In this document: piece after piece, positions 25,055 to 35,259 of the stretch | How positions within the stretch are numbered: position 1 is the stretch's first letter | Layout: each line of letters begins with the position of its first letter | DNA from: Phaeodactylum tricornutum CCAP 1055/1 | Taxonomy: Eukaryota; Bacillariophyta; Bacillariophyceae; Surirellales; Neidiaceae | Direction: 5' to 3' | Length of the DNA stretch: 64,000 nt | NCBI RefSeq assembly: GCF_000150955.2 | Contig: NC_011681.1 | Span: forward strand, 729,501-793,500 | Notes under the pieces: generated by a model | What the model was told of the DNA's origin: nothing | The model's database searches: none | The model's input: only the letters and a program-made list of their open reading frames with translations | Translations under genes and position numbers: made by a program

Positions 25055-25635
25055 GGCCAGAATTGAAGTGCCTAGAGTCGCCTAATACCGAATACACTAG
25101 CTTCTCTAATCCATCGGACGCACTTTACAAAATAGACACGGATAATTATTGTTGTTGTTGGTCATTGTTTCGAATTCCGAGTCGTTCCGTCTCTGTCCCC
25201 GGACGAGGTGGATATAGCCACCAGAGGGATGCCACTTGGGACAAAGGCAGGAAATGGTCCTATGACGAAGATGACTCTAGCCTGGCGCAGGGGAGATGCT
25301 GCCTTCCGCTAAACATTTAGCATGGATAACTCACAACTCCGGTGACCTACCCGGCCTGGACGATTTAATCTTAGTCCTTACTTTCTTGGCTTTTGATGGA
25401 TTTCCAACTGCTTCGGATTTTACATCGAACAAGTTGTATATGTTAACTGTAAGAATTTGTTCAACAAGTCACAGTTCTATGAATAGCAGCACTTTAGAAG
25501 GTCAAGTAATGTATAGCAGACCACGTGTCAACAACTCTATGTCAGCTATAGATACTAATGAACACTGTATTTACAAAGGCTACGTACAATGAAGGGTTCT
25601 TTTGGTAAAGAGATTTCCGGAATGCGTAAGCACTT
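25055..25635. other. Convergent 3' spacer
   Basis: This 581-bp segment separates the stops of two convergent hydrolase genes. It contains an exact TAACTGTAA at 25444-25452. Open frames in it are short and unsupported. Confidence 0.5.
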
Positions 25636-26970
25636 TTACTTCACCGCAGTGGACACCATGTCCAATTCGTCGGCGGCCTCGAATAACTCGTCATCAGGCG
25701 GATCCACCCAAAAGTCATCATCCACATTTGGTGGTCTAGTATCATCATCATAGTCAGTAGCAATCGTTACGAAGGAGTGCACCCAGGTGGCTTGATGCTC
25801 GGGTGAAGACTGGGTCCAGGCGTACAGAAACTCCCAGTACCGACGGGCGACGTGCGATAACAGGGCGCCCGGTACCCATATAAAAGGCGCATTGGCCCAG
25901 CCGAACGGAACACCAGCCAGTCCTTCCTCCACATCTCCATAATGTTGGTAGTACGCAATGGCAGTGGCGTTTTCGGGGTCGGCCTGCGATTCCCAGTACG
26001 CGTTTCGGTAGAGTTGAATGGTATGACCCACGTGGTAGATCAGCTTGGGCAAGCGGGGAACCAGATCCCATCCCAAGACAACTCTCCAAATGTTCACTCT
26101 TTGAACGGTTGGATTCATATGCACAAAGTCACGCCAGTACGAATTGCCTATGCGGGGACAACCAAAATTCAAGCTAGTGATAACCGGAGGAGGGTGGCGC
26201 AAATAAGACGGCAAAGCCTCATGATGAGCGTCGTGAAGTTTTGCTTGCTTCTCGTAATACAAAGTCAGACCTACGGCTGTAAGGATTGAATCGGAGGCGC
26301 CTAACGAATGGCCGGTAGTAAACAAACGCGTTTGGGGGCGTAGGATTCGAAGCGCATCAAATTTTCGCACGATTTCGCGAAAGACGTCTTGTCCAAAGAC
26401 GGCCGTATTGAATCCGGAATGAATACGTACGCGTGGATCAGGAAGTGTGAAGTTTTCGTCGCCAAAAGTTGTCAAGAGGATATCGGCGTCTGTCAAAGAC
26501 GTGCGCAAATCGTCGGTACCAGCAAAGACAACGGCCAGATAGTTTTGCGACTCGGAGGAGGCAATCATGACCTGAGTCCCACTCTGATCGCGTTCATGGA
26601 AGTACCAGTGACAAATTACGTCGTTGTCTTGAGGCTGCTCATAAATGGTGTAATTCTTTTCGTTGATGAGGTCACAAACTTGCGTATCGTTGAGCTCACG
26701 GTGAAAGTGATACATCAAGACACTAAGGCTCGCCATTTCCATCGAATCGTGGAGGGAAGGAAAGGCGATTTCATGCTGTGAATTCGTGTGCGACCCGGCT
26801 TTTCTTGTGTTTGCTCTTGCTCGTAAACGACTCTGGCGCGATGATGCTTGAGCGGACGCGAGACCTGATAAGGAAACAAGCACAAGAACTCCAACAGAGG
26901 TGATCAATGAACTCCCCGAAAGCCCGAGCCCACTCCTCCGATCCTCACGGTCATGCTTCCAAAAACGCAT
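25636..26970 (-). CDS. Class 3 (fungal-type) lipase, secreted or membrane-anchored
   Basis: A single-exon gene of 444 residues in the Lipase_3 family (triacylglycerol lipase fold). A basic N-terminus precedes one hydrophobic segment at about residues 20-40 ending in ASAQA, which could be a cleaved signal peptide or a signal anchor. The core shows the usual VVFAGTDD strand, SGFNTAVFG, nucleophile elbow GHSLGAS, LNFGCPRIGN and the DLVPRLP loop with its Asp. A later His (VGHTIQLY or QHYGD) could complete the triad. The last 45 residues are acidic. Several N-glycosylation sequons (NDT, NYT, NFT, NAT) agree with the secretory pathway. The substrate is not known. Confidence 0.88.
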   Translation of the reverse strand: MRFWKHDREDRRSGLGLSGSSLITSVGVLVLVSLSGLASAQASSRQSRLRARANTRKAGSHTNSQHEIAFPSLHDSMEMASLSVLMYHFHRELNDTQVCDLINEKNYTIYEQPQDNDVICHWYFHERDQSGTQVMIASSESQNYLAVVFAGTDDLRTSLTDADILLTTFGDENFTLPDPRVRIHSGFNTAVFGQDVFREIVRKFDALRILRPQTRLFTTGHSLGASDSILTAVGLTLYYEKQAKLHDAHHEALPSYLRHPPPVITSLNFGCPRIGNSYWRDFVHMNPTVQRVNIWRVVLGWDLVPRLPKLIYHVGHTIQLYRNAYWESQADPENATAIAYYQHYGDVEEGLAGVPFGWANAPFIWVPGALLSHVARRYWEFLYAWTQSSPEHQATWVHSFVTIATDYDDDTRPPNVDDDFWVDPPDDELFEAADELDMVSTAVK

Positions 26971-28130
26971 TCTTCCTATGCGAAGAATATCTTCTTGCTT
27001 TCCACAATCGAACGAGTTTCCGCCCGTAGACAGCTCCTGTCACCAAGTTTGGCCGTTTCTCCAATGGTGTGCAAACGCTATAGAGGACAATGCCTGTGTC
27101 TTTCGAAGCTCTCGCGCATCACCGAACGCCAAAATACGCCGTCAAACAAGTACTCTTACCAACGCCACCGCTTCCGGGTCTTTAATCAGACTGTGTTTTC
27201 CTATAATGTGAACTCACAGTCAATGTTTGTTTACAATTATTAGGCCTCGGAAGCAATTTTGGCGCGAGAACGTTTCGACTTTCGAGCAAAATAGAACTCG
27301 ATAGCTTACCTGTTTAACGCACTATCACGGAGCCTGTATCAGTCTGAGGCCACCATTAAATAATATGTCGCTACGATATATAAACGACATAAAGCTTTTG
27401 CTTTTGGCTTCTCAGAAATTATAAAAAGAACACCAAGTTAGGAGGTAAGAAAGTTCACTTGTTCTTTCCACGACGACGTCGGAAAGATCATTGATACTTT
27501 GGTTCACTTCACTCATGTATCGCCTGGCCGTTCCGTTGACGGTCTTGCTGGGAATCTTTTCTGCTACGACGGGAGTCGATCGTTGTCCGAGCCCGGAAAG
27601 TGCCACGGCACACCGAGCGTCGTCCTTTTCTACTGCTGAACAGGCATTGTTCGGACGTTGCCACCAAGCCGAAGACTGCATCTTGGGATCAACAACCTCG
27701 TTCTTCACAGGCAAAGAATCTTTAGCGAAAGTAGAGTTACCGCGCACGAACACTCAAGGCGAGAATACGGAGAAATCGTCCACTGGCTCATTCCGAACGA
27801 GACCTACATTTTGTCCGTGACGATCAGAACTGACTATGAAAAAGTTATCCTGTTGCCAAACAAAGCAAGCTTTCGAGACCGCAATCTATTTTACCAACGT
27901 ACCACTAATGCGGCGTGGTCGTGAATATCTATACAATCTCACCCACATGTAATTTATGAGAAAGATGCAATTGACTTATATTTCAATATCAGTGCAAAAA
28001 CATGGACCAGAGCTACAGTGAATGTACTACAGTTTTATGAACAACAATAGGAGACCAGATCAACGGTTGGCGCACCACGTTTCGTGATGCGAATCGACTC
28101 AGATATTCGTCATTGTCTCGTCAGCGACGC
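26971..28130. other. Spacer between two minus-strand genes, with one doubtful small gene
   Basis: The segment contains the lipase promoter, with a TCACAGTCA at 27214-27222, 244 bp upstream of the lipase ATG. It also contains the weak small open frame listed separately. Nothing else is recognised. Confidence 0.4.
27515..27820 (+). CDS. Possible small secreted protein (weak)
   Basis: An open frame of 101 codons starts with a plausible signal peptide (MYRLAVPLTVLLGIFSATTG) followed by a Ser/Thr-rich stretch with four Cys (CPSP, GRCHQAEDC, FCP). GC-ending codons in the first third resemble neighbouring real genes; the second half looks less coding. No homologous family is recognised. A second frame overlapping its 3' end (to 27924) also looks mildly protein-like, so a splice or a decayed gene is possible. 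Confidence 0.3.
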   Translation: MYRLAVPLTVLLGIFSATTGVDRCPSPESATAHRASSFSTAEQALFGRCHQAEDCILGSTTSFFTGKESLAKVELPRTNTQGENTEKSSTGSFRTRPTFCP

Positions 28131-29540
28131 TTACGATGTGGGGAGAAACTCGGGCGGAATGGCCGCTTGGAATGCGCCCGAGTCGATGGCTTCCCGAAAG
28201 CCACCCAGCAATGCCAGCTGTACCGCGGCGGGATCGTCCCCTTCTTCCAGAAACACGCAAACTCGAGTATCCACAATCGCGCAACTATCGTTCGGACCGC
28301 AGAATGGATTATCTACCGCATTGAAGACCTGTGCTGGAGTATCGTCCGAGTAGAAAACCAGACGGCGTGATTCTAAGGTCCGTCGGTGGTGCCGCCCTAG
28401 CAAAGACGCTCCACTGTCACCGAAATGACTATCTAGTAGTTCAGAGACTCGGACTGCGCTGTATACATCCTGTAAGCCAGCCGCTAAGGCTCGACGGGTA
28501 CCGCCATTTCGCTTTTCGCGAGGTCGGGGACGCCGAAAGCCTCGACTCGTGGTACCGTCTCGGGGGAACGTCTCGTTCAGAATATTAATCGTGGTGGAGC
28601 GTGTAGCAGCTTCCAGGCCCGTCCGAATCATATTACCATTTTCGTTCAAAATATCTTCCGCAGTCAAGTTCGCCGCGTTGGTGAGGCCATAAGCGAAAGT
28701 GATGCACACGTCTCCCGTTGGAGCCTCGACAGGAGCTTGGGTGGGGGTCTGTACTACGACAAGCGAAGGCCTGGGTGTTGTAGCAATTGCAGGATTTTCC
28801 GTTGGTGTGACGGTCGCTACGACAACAGGCGACATGGTTGGAGCAATCCGTCCACTCGGAGTTGGTGCAATCGATCCCGGTGCAGGGCCTGCAGTTGGGA
28901 CGGATGGAGGGCCCGTAGAAGCAACGGGACTGACTGATGGAGTCGCAAGCTGCCCTGTGGTTGGGGCACTACTAGCACCGTTTGTTGGAGCCACAGTGTC
29001 ACCTTCTACTGGTGACACTGTCGGCACAGTCGTTGGTACGCGTGTGAAAAGTTGGTCAAGCTCATCTTTTACATTCACGCATATAAACTCAACAGAATTC
29101 ACGAACTGCTCTGAACCTCTGTCACCCAGACCAATGTTCGCGTTTTCACCTACACAGCACTCGTCATCATTCGAAACTTCAAAGCAGGTATCACACGCCT
29201 CGGTGTAGTAGATTAGAATAAAGGGAGCTTGTAGGTCACGGAATGGAACAGAAATTGAGTCCGAGCTCTGTACGGAAAGAAAGCTAGCGTATTCATCGGG
29301 GGTCAGCCGGTCATCTTTGTCCAAATCCGCTGCCAATAGATTGTCTCGGCAGGATAAGAGATCGTCTTCGCTCAGAAAGGTTGTGATTCGAAAATTCTCT
29401 TCCCGGCGAAGCGGATGATCGTGTCGCTGGTGGGGCTTGTCAAATGAACTCCACAACGAAGTACGCCGCATTGGACTGTATTCGTCTGCAGCGCACCGGC
29501 AGAGCAGCATCGAGAGAAACGAAACAAAGATAGTCTTCAT
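28131..29540 (-). CDS. Secreted EF-hand protein with Pro/Thr-rich linker
   Basis: A single-exon gene of 469 residues starting at MKTIFVSF, a cleavable signal peptide of about 18 residues. An EF-hand with a complete calcium loop (DLDKDDRLTPDE) lies at about residues 70-85, followed by a Cys-containing module (CDTCFEV, DECCVGEN). A linker of about 150 residues is built of imperfect PT/PS/AP repeats. The C-terminal module holds FVYS-like strands and CAIVDTRVCVFLEEGDDP. The architecture resembles extracellular or cell-wall-associated diatom proteins, where PT-rich linkers and calcium sites are frequent; the function is not known. An in-frame ATG lies 23 codons upstream, but the signal peptide fits the start given here. 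Confidence 0.82.
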   Translation of the reverse strand: MKTIFVSFLSMLLCRCAADEYSPMRRTSLWSSFDKPHQRHDHPLRREENFRITTFLSEDDLLSCRDNLLAADLDKDDRLTPDEYASFLSVQSSDSISVPFRDLQAPFILIYYTEACDTCFEVSNDDECCVGENANIGLGDRGSEQFVNSVEFICVNVKDELDQLFTRVPTTVPTVSPVEGDTVAPTNGASSAPTTGQLATPSVSPVASTGPPSVPTAGPAPGSIAPTPSGRIAPTMSPVVVATVTPTENPAIATTPRPSLVVVQTPTQAPVEAPTGDVCITFAYGLTNAANLTAEDILNENGNMIRTGLEAATRSTTINILNETFPRDGTTSRGFRRPRPREKRNGGTRRALAAGLQDVYSAVRVSELLDSHFGDSGASLLGRHHRRTLESRRLVFYSDDTPAQVFNAVDNPFCGPNDSCAIVDTRVCVFLEEGDDPAAVQLALLGGFREAIDSGAFQAAIPPEFLPTS

Positions 29541-30239
29541 ATTTCCTACGAGTAATAAACCCGTTATGGTTTGTTGCCACTTTTGAGTTGTGGTTGGAGA
29601 CGGGATCATTCACCCTGCTTGGTAAGCGAAAACGATGATGGTATCTCAGGCTAATATATACGTTTTCTATATGTTGTCACATTCTCTCCCGGGCTATGTA
29701 AGAACATCTACACAGTCCATGGAAATCTGGATCGGAGCACGCGACAGACGGATCAATATTTGGCCACCAGTCAGTCTCGGGTTGCTTATGCCTCTTTCAA
29801 GTGTGAAATGAATCGCGAGACAATCCCCTCCGTTCATTCACAATTTAATACCGGGGTTCAAAACATATAGAATGAGCTTGCCTAACTACTTCCATGACTT
29901 TAAAGCAAAATATGGTCCAAATTTTGGCACATTACTTATTGAAAATGGCGACAAGCGAGCCATTCCCGCATCTATTTAATTGCCATAGGAAATCCCAGTT
30001 TTCCACGCACACGTTTCGTCAATAACCGGTCTCTCAAGGATTCTACAGCCCGTGATCATTTTTCGAAATCGAACTGGGACCACCCCAAATGCGAGAAAGA
30101 AACCAGTCAGACTCAAATCACTATGTTAGCGTTCACAAGGGTAGGTAAGGTTGAACTACCATGTTGCTGTCTACGATACACGAATCCAAGAGGGTAACGA
30201 ATGTTTTAAAAAAACTTTCTATGCGGTTGCCAAACGAAA
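29541..30239. other. Intergenic region upstream of the EF-hand gene
   Basis: These 699 AT-richer bases lie between two minus-strand genes. They should hold the EF-hand gene promoter and the TYW1 3' UTR. No gene or repeat is seen. Confidence 0.45.
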
Positions 30240-32858
30240 TTATTTAGCTACCACCATGCCTCGGAACATTAGGCTGGCGTCTACCACTTCTTTGGCTCCC
30301 CCCTTAAGTTCGGTCACAACAGTGCCCGTTCCAATCTGCTGCAAACGCTCGTCCATTAGCTTGGAAAGGCGCCCACGCTCTTTGAGCGACAAAGCTTCGT
30401 CATTGTCATCGTGAGTAGGCACGCCGTGTTCATCGTACCGTGTGTACTTGGGATGTTTCTTCGGACGCCGGTGACGTTTGTCGGTTGGATCAAAGCCTTC
30501 CTCTTCAGCGCCAAAAAGAGCCCATGCGGGCGTATCCGCCACGTAATCTTCGACTCCAAACGTAAACGTAGGATCTTCTTCGTACATTGCCGCCAGCTCT
30601 TGGAAACGGTCGTAATCAATCCAAGTTTGCCACTTGCGCTGCCCAGTGGCGGGGTCCACCTTAGAGAACTGATCTACTCGCGCCAGTAGAACGCTGCACG
30701 AATGTTTGTGCTCACATGCCAATCCGTATTCAGGAGGTACGTCGTCACCACCCTTGTCGCGAATCTTCTGAATTTCGTCTTTCAGCGTTCTAGTCAATTC
30801 AACTACCTCATGGTGCCACGGGGAATTGGTCATGTTGAGATTGGAAGCGTCGGATTTGCCGCAGAACGTCACCCCCTTTACCTCCACCAAGCTGACTTGT
30901 CCTAGGACAATCAGCTTAGCGTAACCTTCGATTTCATCCGAGTTCCAGCCCTTGACAACTGTCAGACGAGCCACCGTTCGTTGACCCTTGTCCTTTAGAG
31001 AAACGAGCGATTGTTTCAAACGATCCCAAGCGTCATTGAACAATGGGCGATCAATTTCTATTAAACTTTCTTGCGTAGGTGCGTCCACACTAACGTAAAG
31101 CTGTGTAATGGGACGAAGTGTCCCGATGGCGTGCGGGTGCTGACCGTTAGTCACCAGAAAGGTCGAAATCTTGCGTCGGTGGAGATCTCCCAAGAGTTCA
31201 CCGATGCGCGGGTACATAATAGGCTCACCAACTAAACTAAGTGCACAATGACGAACGGTATGAGCTTCCTGCCAACGATCCATACGCACACCCGGAATAC
31301 CTTTGGCTTCCTTGATCATTTGTACGTGTGTGTTGACAGCCTGATCGACAATGAAATACGGATCGTCCGTCTTCCATCGCCACTCTTTGCCCACTGGGTT
31401 TTTGTGATGGCGCCAGCAAAAGACGCACTTGTTGGCGCAGGCCAAGCTTGGTGTTGCTTCCATGCATTGATAGCTGGTGATGCCGTAAAAGGTGTGCTTG
31501 TAACATCCGCCACGTCCTCGCAACTGGTGTTTCGTCCAGCGACAGAGTTTGACGGCACTGTGGGTTCCGATCAACTTGTATCCTTCTTTTTTAAGAGCTG
31601 CTGCTTGGCTCGGCGTGACCATTTCGCGTGGCTCCTTAGATTTGACGGTGGCAGCTTGTGTCGCCAGCATGGCATCGCCCATGTCTTCCAAATCCATCAC
31701 AGCAGGTTCCTCGTTTTCGTCATCTTCTTCTTCCGAATAGTATGATTCGTTGTCGTCATCATCATCGTTATTTGGACTGGAACAGCATCCTGCATTGGCT
31801 TCTTCGTTGGCATCAAGGTCCTTGTTGGAGGAGGAACAGCAACCACCGGCATTCTCGGCAGTCTTTCCTTCACTCGCACACGCACACGACGAGGTTGCCG
31901 CCGTACTTTGTTTGACTTTCGGAACGAGCTGTTGCCACAAATCTTGCTGCCAGGCTGCAAAGGTTTCGTTTGCATGCGTTCCGACCGAATTGTCACCAAC
32001 GGCCAGTCTCACCACGCATTTGGCTCCGAGTTTTTGGAACGCCCGGACGGCTTCGCGAGCCGGCTGCCCCATACTGGAAGCGCCGGTTTCGGCATCGTCG
32101 TAGGCGGACGATCCCATTCCAAAAATGGCCACCTGCAGTTTGTGTTTTAACGGAAACTTGGCAATGCGCCAGTCGTTTTGCAAATCCTGCAGGGCCGACT
32201 GTAGGGGCGTTGCGCAGGGCGGCCAAGTACCGTTAGTGTGGGTGGGTAGGAACAGAATAAGCAATGGAACAGGTGCATCTTTCGAGTCGTCACTGATGAC
32301 GACAGTGTCTTGCGGTAGTTGCGTCTGATCGTCGTCGTCGTCTTCATCGTTCAAAAGCTCGTCCCACCAATCCCAATCTTCGACGGTTCCAAGCTGTGTG
32401 TTCCGAGATGAGAAAGAGGCGGTCTTGGAACAGTCTTCCCATAATTGCGCCGCCATTTGGCGACAAGTGCCGGTCATCGATCCGTGTACAATCGTAACGA
32501 GACCCTTGGTTAGAATCCGCTGTTTGTCGTGTAGACTCGCTGCGGTCCCTCCGGACTCATCCCCGATCCGAATTTCCGAAACGGGAGCGTCGGAGTTTTC
32601 CGGTCGTGCCGGTGGGTCGGTCCCCCGCGTCGTCGACCGCGGTGCTGTTGCGACAGTCGCATCGTTGTCATTACTACCAATACCATTCATCCTATTGTAC
32701 TTTCCCGACTCATCTGGATGCTCCGGCGAGTCCAACGCGGTATCTGGAGAAGTCTGGCTGCGACTAAAACGGTGCCACAGCACGGCCCCTGCTGATGATA
32801 CCGCCACGGCGGCTACGACGAGACCGATTGACGCCGTGCTACCGGCGGATCGCGACAT
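30240..32858 (-). CDS. TYW1: tRNA wybutosine-synthesising enzyme TYW1 (radical SAM)
   Basis: TYW1 makes the tricyclic core (4-demethylwyosine) of wybutosine at G37 of tRNA-Phe using pyruvate and SAM. The single exon encodes 872 residues. Residues 12-32 form an N-terminal membrane anchor. A flavodoxin-like FMN domain follows (VTIVHGSMTGTC, GMGSSAYDD). A Cys-rich acidic linker comes next, then the radical SAM domain with the CX3CX2C cluster motif CANKCVFCWRH and the family phrases VGEPIMYPRIGELL, YVSVDAPTQESL and VEVKGVTFCG. All cluster cysteines are present. The linker (about 31700-31900) has six Cys as CAC, GGCC and GCC plus a long Asp/Glu run, which is unusual. The frame is open further upstream, but 32858 is the first ATG. 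Confidence 0.95.
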   Translation of the reverse strand: MSRSAGSTASIGLVVAAVAVSSAGAVLWHRFSRSQTSPDTALDSPEHPDESGKYNRMNGIGSNDNDATVATAPRSTTRGTDPPARPENSDAPVSEIRIGDESGGTAASLHDKQRILTKGLVTIVHGSMTGTCRQMAAQLWEDCSKTASFSSRNTQLGTVEDWDWWDELLNDEDDDDDQTQLPQDTVVISDDSKDAPVPLLILFLPTHTNGTWPPCATPLQSALQDLQNDWRIAKFPLKHKLQVAIFGMGSSAYDDAETGASSMGQPAREAVRAFQKLGAKCVVRLAVGDNSVGTHANETFAAWQQDLWQQLVPKVKQSTAATSSCACASEGKTAENAGGCCSSSNKDLDANEEANAGCCSSPNNDDDDDNESYYSEEEDDENEEPAVMDLEDMGDAMLATQAATVKSKEPREMVTPSQAAALKKEGYKLIGTHSAVKLCRWTKHQLRGRGGCYKHTFYGITSYQCMEATPSLACANKCVFCWRHHKNPVGKEWRWKTDDPYFIVDQAVNTHVQMIKEAKGIPGVRMDRWQEAHTVRHCALSLVGEPIMYPRIGELLGDLHRRKISTFLVTNGQHPHAIGTLRPITQLYVSVDAPTQESLIEIDRPLFNDAWDRLKQSLVSLKDKGQRTVARLTVVKGWNSDEIEGYAKLIVLGQVSLVEVKGVTFCGKSDASNLNMTNSPWHHEVVELTRTLKDEIQKIRDKGGDDVPPEYGLACEHKHSCSVLLARVDQFSKVDPATGQRKWQTWIDYDRFQELAAMYEEDPTFTFGVEDYVADTPAWALFGAEEEGFDPTDKRHRRPKKHPKYTRYDEHGVPTHDDNDEALSLKERGRLSKLMDERLQQIGTGTVVTELKGGAKEVVDASLMFRGMVVAK

Positions 32859-33595
32859 GACGGTAGAGAGCTTCAATCGTTAGCTACAGACGCGTCCTGG
32901 GGTTTTTTTGCTTTTTCCGGAATCTTTGTTTCGACTGCTTACAGTTACAGTAAGTTTGGAACGCGCAACGATGTTTCACTGTCAGTCTCAAACGTTCCGC
33001 GTACCGTAGCAAACGAGTGGCGTTCAAACGGTCGAGACGAGAGACCCGCATTCTATTCATTCACGCTGGACAAGTTTCTGGGTAGCCGTAGGATTACGTG
33101 GGGAAGTCCTAGCGACATGTCTTATCACTCGCTGATAGACCGTAATCTGACAAGGACACAGAAGAAATTCTACCAATAAGTGTTCGTCAAAAGTGGGGTT
33201 GCCTTCCGGTTACTCCCTGTGAAGGGATGTCTGCCAAAATAAGTGTAAATATGATCCGTCCTAAGCAGTTGATAATTGAGATCACATCAGAATTCGAAAG
33301 TCCACGCGTATCGGTAGGACCTTGGGCCGATCATCGCACTGGCAAATATTACAAGCAACGCTCAAACGGGAGGACTTCACGACGGACAGCCAAGCACCTC
33401 TACCTATTCCGTAGATCTCATCCAATTGACGCCCGCGATTTGTCTATATAGTTGCTGGAGTCGGTGAGCAGCATTTGAAGGTGGACTCTGGGGGGATGGG
33501 GAAAAGAATCGAACGGCTCTGATTTGCGGTCATTTCTCGTTGTAGGGACGAGGGCTCGCCAATTCCGGGCTCCAAGTGATCGAGACGATCCGGCC
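32859..33595. promoter_or_regulatory. Divergent promoter region, TYW1 / sulfotransferase A
   Basis: This 737-bp spacer separates divergent start codons. TTACAGTTA occurs at 32939-32947, 81 bp upstream of the TYW1 ATG. No gene is recognised in it. Confidence 0.45.
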
Positions 33596-35074
33596 ATGCA
33601 ACTATCACAACTGCGAAATATTGTTCCCCTGCTCGCAACTGTAATTCTCTCGGTGGCAATGCTGAATGTTTGGATTCTATCGACAGTCCAAGACCAGTCC
33701 TCAAACACTCTTTTCGACACTGTCCCGTTTCACCATATCGAAAGAACGGCGCCCCCGACTGAACCCCTTCCTAAAGTTCGTCGACTGCCTCTTTCAAAGA
33801 CATCCGAACACCACATTCCGCGACCGCCATTGGATAGCATTGTACAGGGATGGAATGTAACGGGAGATGCGTCCTGGTTGCTCAACTTTGCGATTATCGG
33901 TTTTCCCAAGTGTGGAACCTCCTCCCTTATGTATCATTTACAATCCCATCCCCAAGTCCAAATCTTTTCGGACGAACGCTGTAAGTGGACCAGATCCGTA
34001 GACCCGTACTTGCATTAGCAGCATCTCCTTTGGTCAACCTCACCTCACGCGGTAATTTTTTCTGGTCGTCTGCAAATGTAACTTTGTTTCTTCACCGTAG
34101 GCGACATGAGCTACAATCAACACGTGACATTGATCCGAGACTTGTACAAGAACTTTAGTGTGCACGATGATCGTATCGCCCGTGGCATTAAATGCCCGTT
34201 GGATCTAGAAAACACGAAGCTCGCCATGCCCAACTACCAATGGTTGTTTCCCCGGACCAACTACATAGTCGGTATACGGCATCCCGTACTGTGGTACGTT
34301 TGCATCGTCGGAAAAAGTATAGCCAGAATCCGTGTATGCTCACTGCATTTTGCATTCAACAGGTTCGAATCCTTTTACAATTGTAGGTGTTACGATCGTG
34401 TATTCTGGTCACCAAAATCAGTGCTTTTTACCTCATCTCATGCTCTTCTCCACCCGTACCTTCGTGCCACAGTCCGAATCCACAACCGGTTTTCCATGCC
34501 TCCGCCCGGCGACCTCGTTGGGCGATGTCGCCGTGGTGGCTTTAACGTATGCACCTTTCGCGGAAATTTTCACCTTTTTCTGAGCAATCTGGGCAAGACC
34601 CACATGGCGACGGACCCCGACGAACAGCAGTACCTCGCTCCCGAATTTCGCCACACGCGCGATCCCATCGTCAAGTTACCCGGCAAGACACCACAGAAAA
34701 TCTTTTTGTACGAAGTTTCGCAACTCAGTGATCCCGATCCCGACCGCGCGGCCGATTTGCGAACCACGCTGCAATCTTTTTTGAATCTGACGATACCACT
34801 GGATCCTATGATTTGGTACCGACCAGGGAAACAGCACAAGAATCAGTGGGAACTTGAACGTCTCAACGCGAAAAAGATTAATATTTGCGACGCACAACAC
34901 GAAGCGTTGCGTACCGTTCTGCGGTACCAAGCCGGAAACGCCTCGCGGTGGATTCGGCACTACTTTTTGGACGCTCCGGACGTCGTCACCTCGTCCAAGG
35001 AGTATTTGCGCAATATCATTCTACCGAGTTGGGAACGCGATCCTTGTCTCGATCGGGCACTGTCGATGAGCTAA
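33596..35074 (+). CDS. Membrane-anchored sulfotransferase A
   Basis: This is a PAPS-dependent carbohydrate-type sulfotransferase, expected as a Golgi type II membrane protein. Four exons, 33596-33980, 34101-34293, 34363-34382 and 34473-35074, sum to 399 residues with all phases consistent. A single membrane anchor is at residues 10-30. The PAPS 5'-phosphosulfate loop is IGFPKCGTSS and the 3'-phosphate region is GIRHPVLWFESFYN. Exon 3 is only 20 nt and encodes FESFYN with half of the flanking Trp and Phe codons. Reading through its introns gives unrelated residues, and the paralogue at 57091-58499 has the same microexon. The first intron (33981-34100) is absent from the paralogue. The acceptor substrate is not known. 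Confidence 0.88.
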
Positions 35075-35259
35075 GTGTAAATACGTTGCGGTAGTTGCGT
35101 TATCGGATTTAAGAATGTTTATATAGGTTCATGGTGGCAGCCGCCGCTGCGACGGCTGGTGAATTATGGCACGGCCCGGTCCGATTGCAATGATATAAAC
35201 ACGTCTTGCTGGTAAATCGCAATCACCGACGGCGACTACGACTGTATACGTGGACTCGC

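Noticed and set aside
27658-27924. A plus-strand frame overlapping the possible small secreted protein
   Set aside because: It lacks a supported start or splice; I note it only as a sign that the small gene may be longer or decayed.
32859-32876. TYW1 start upstream at a TTG
   Set aside because: The first ATG at 32858 gives a normal N-terminal anchor; a TTG start is unlikely in a eukaryote.
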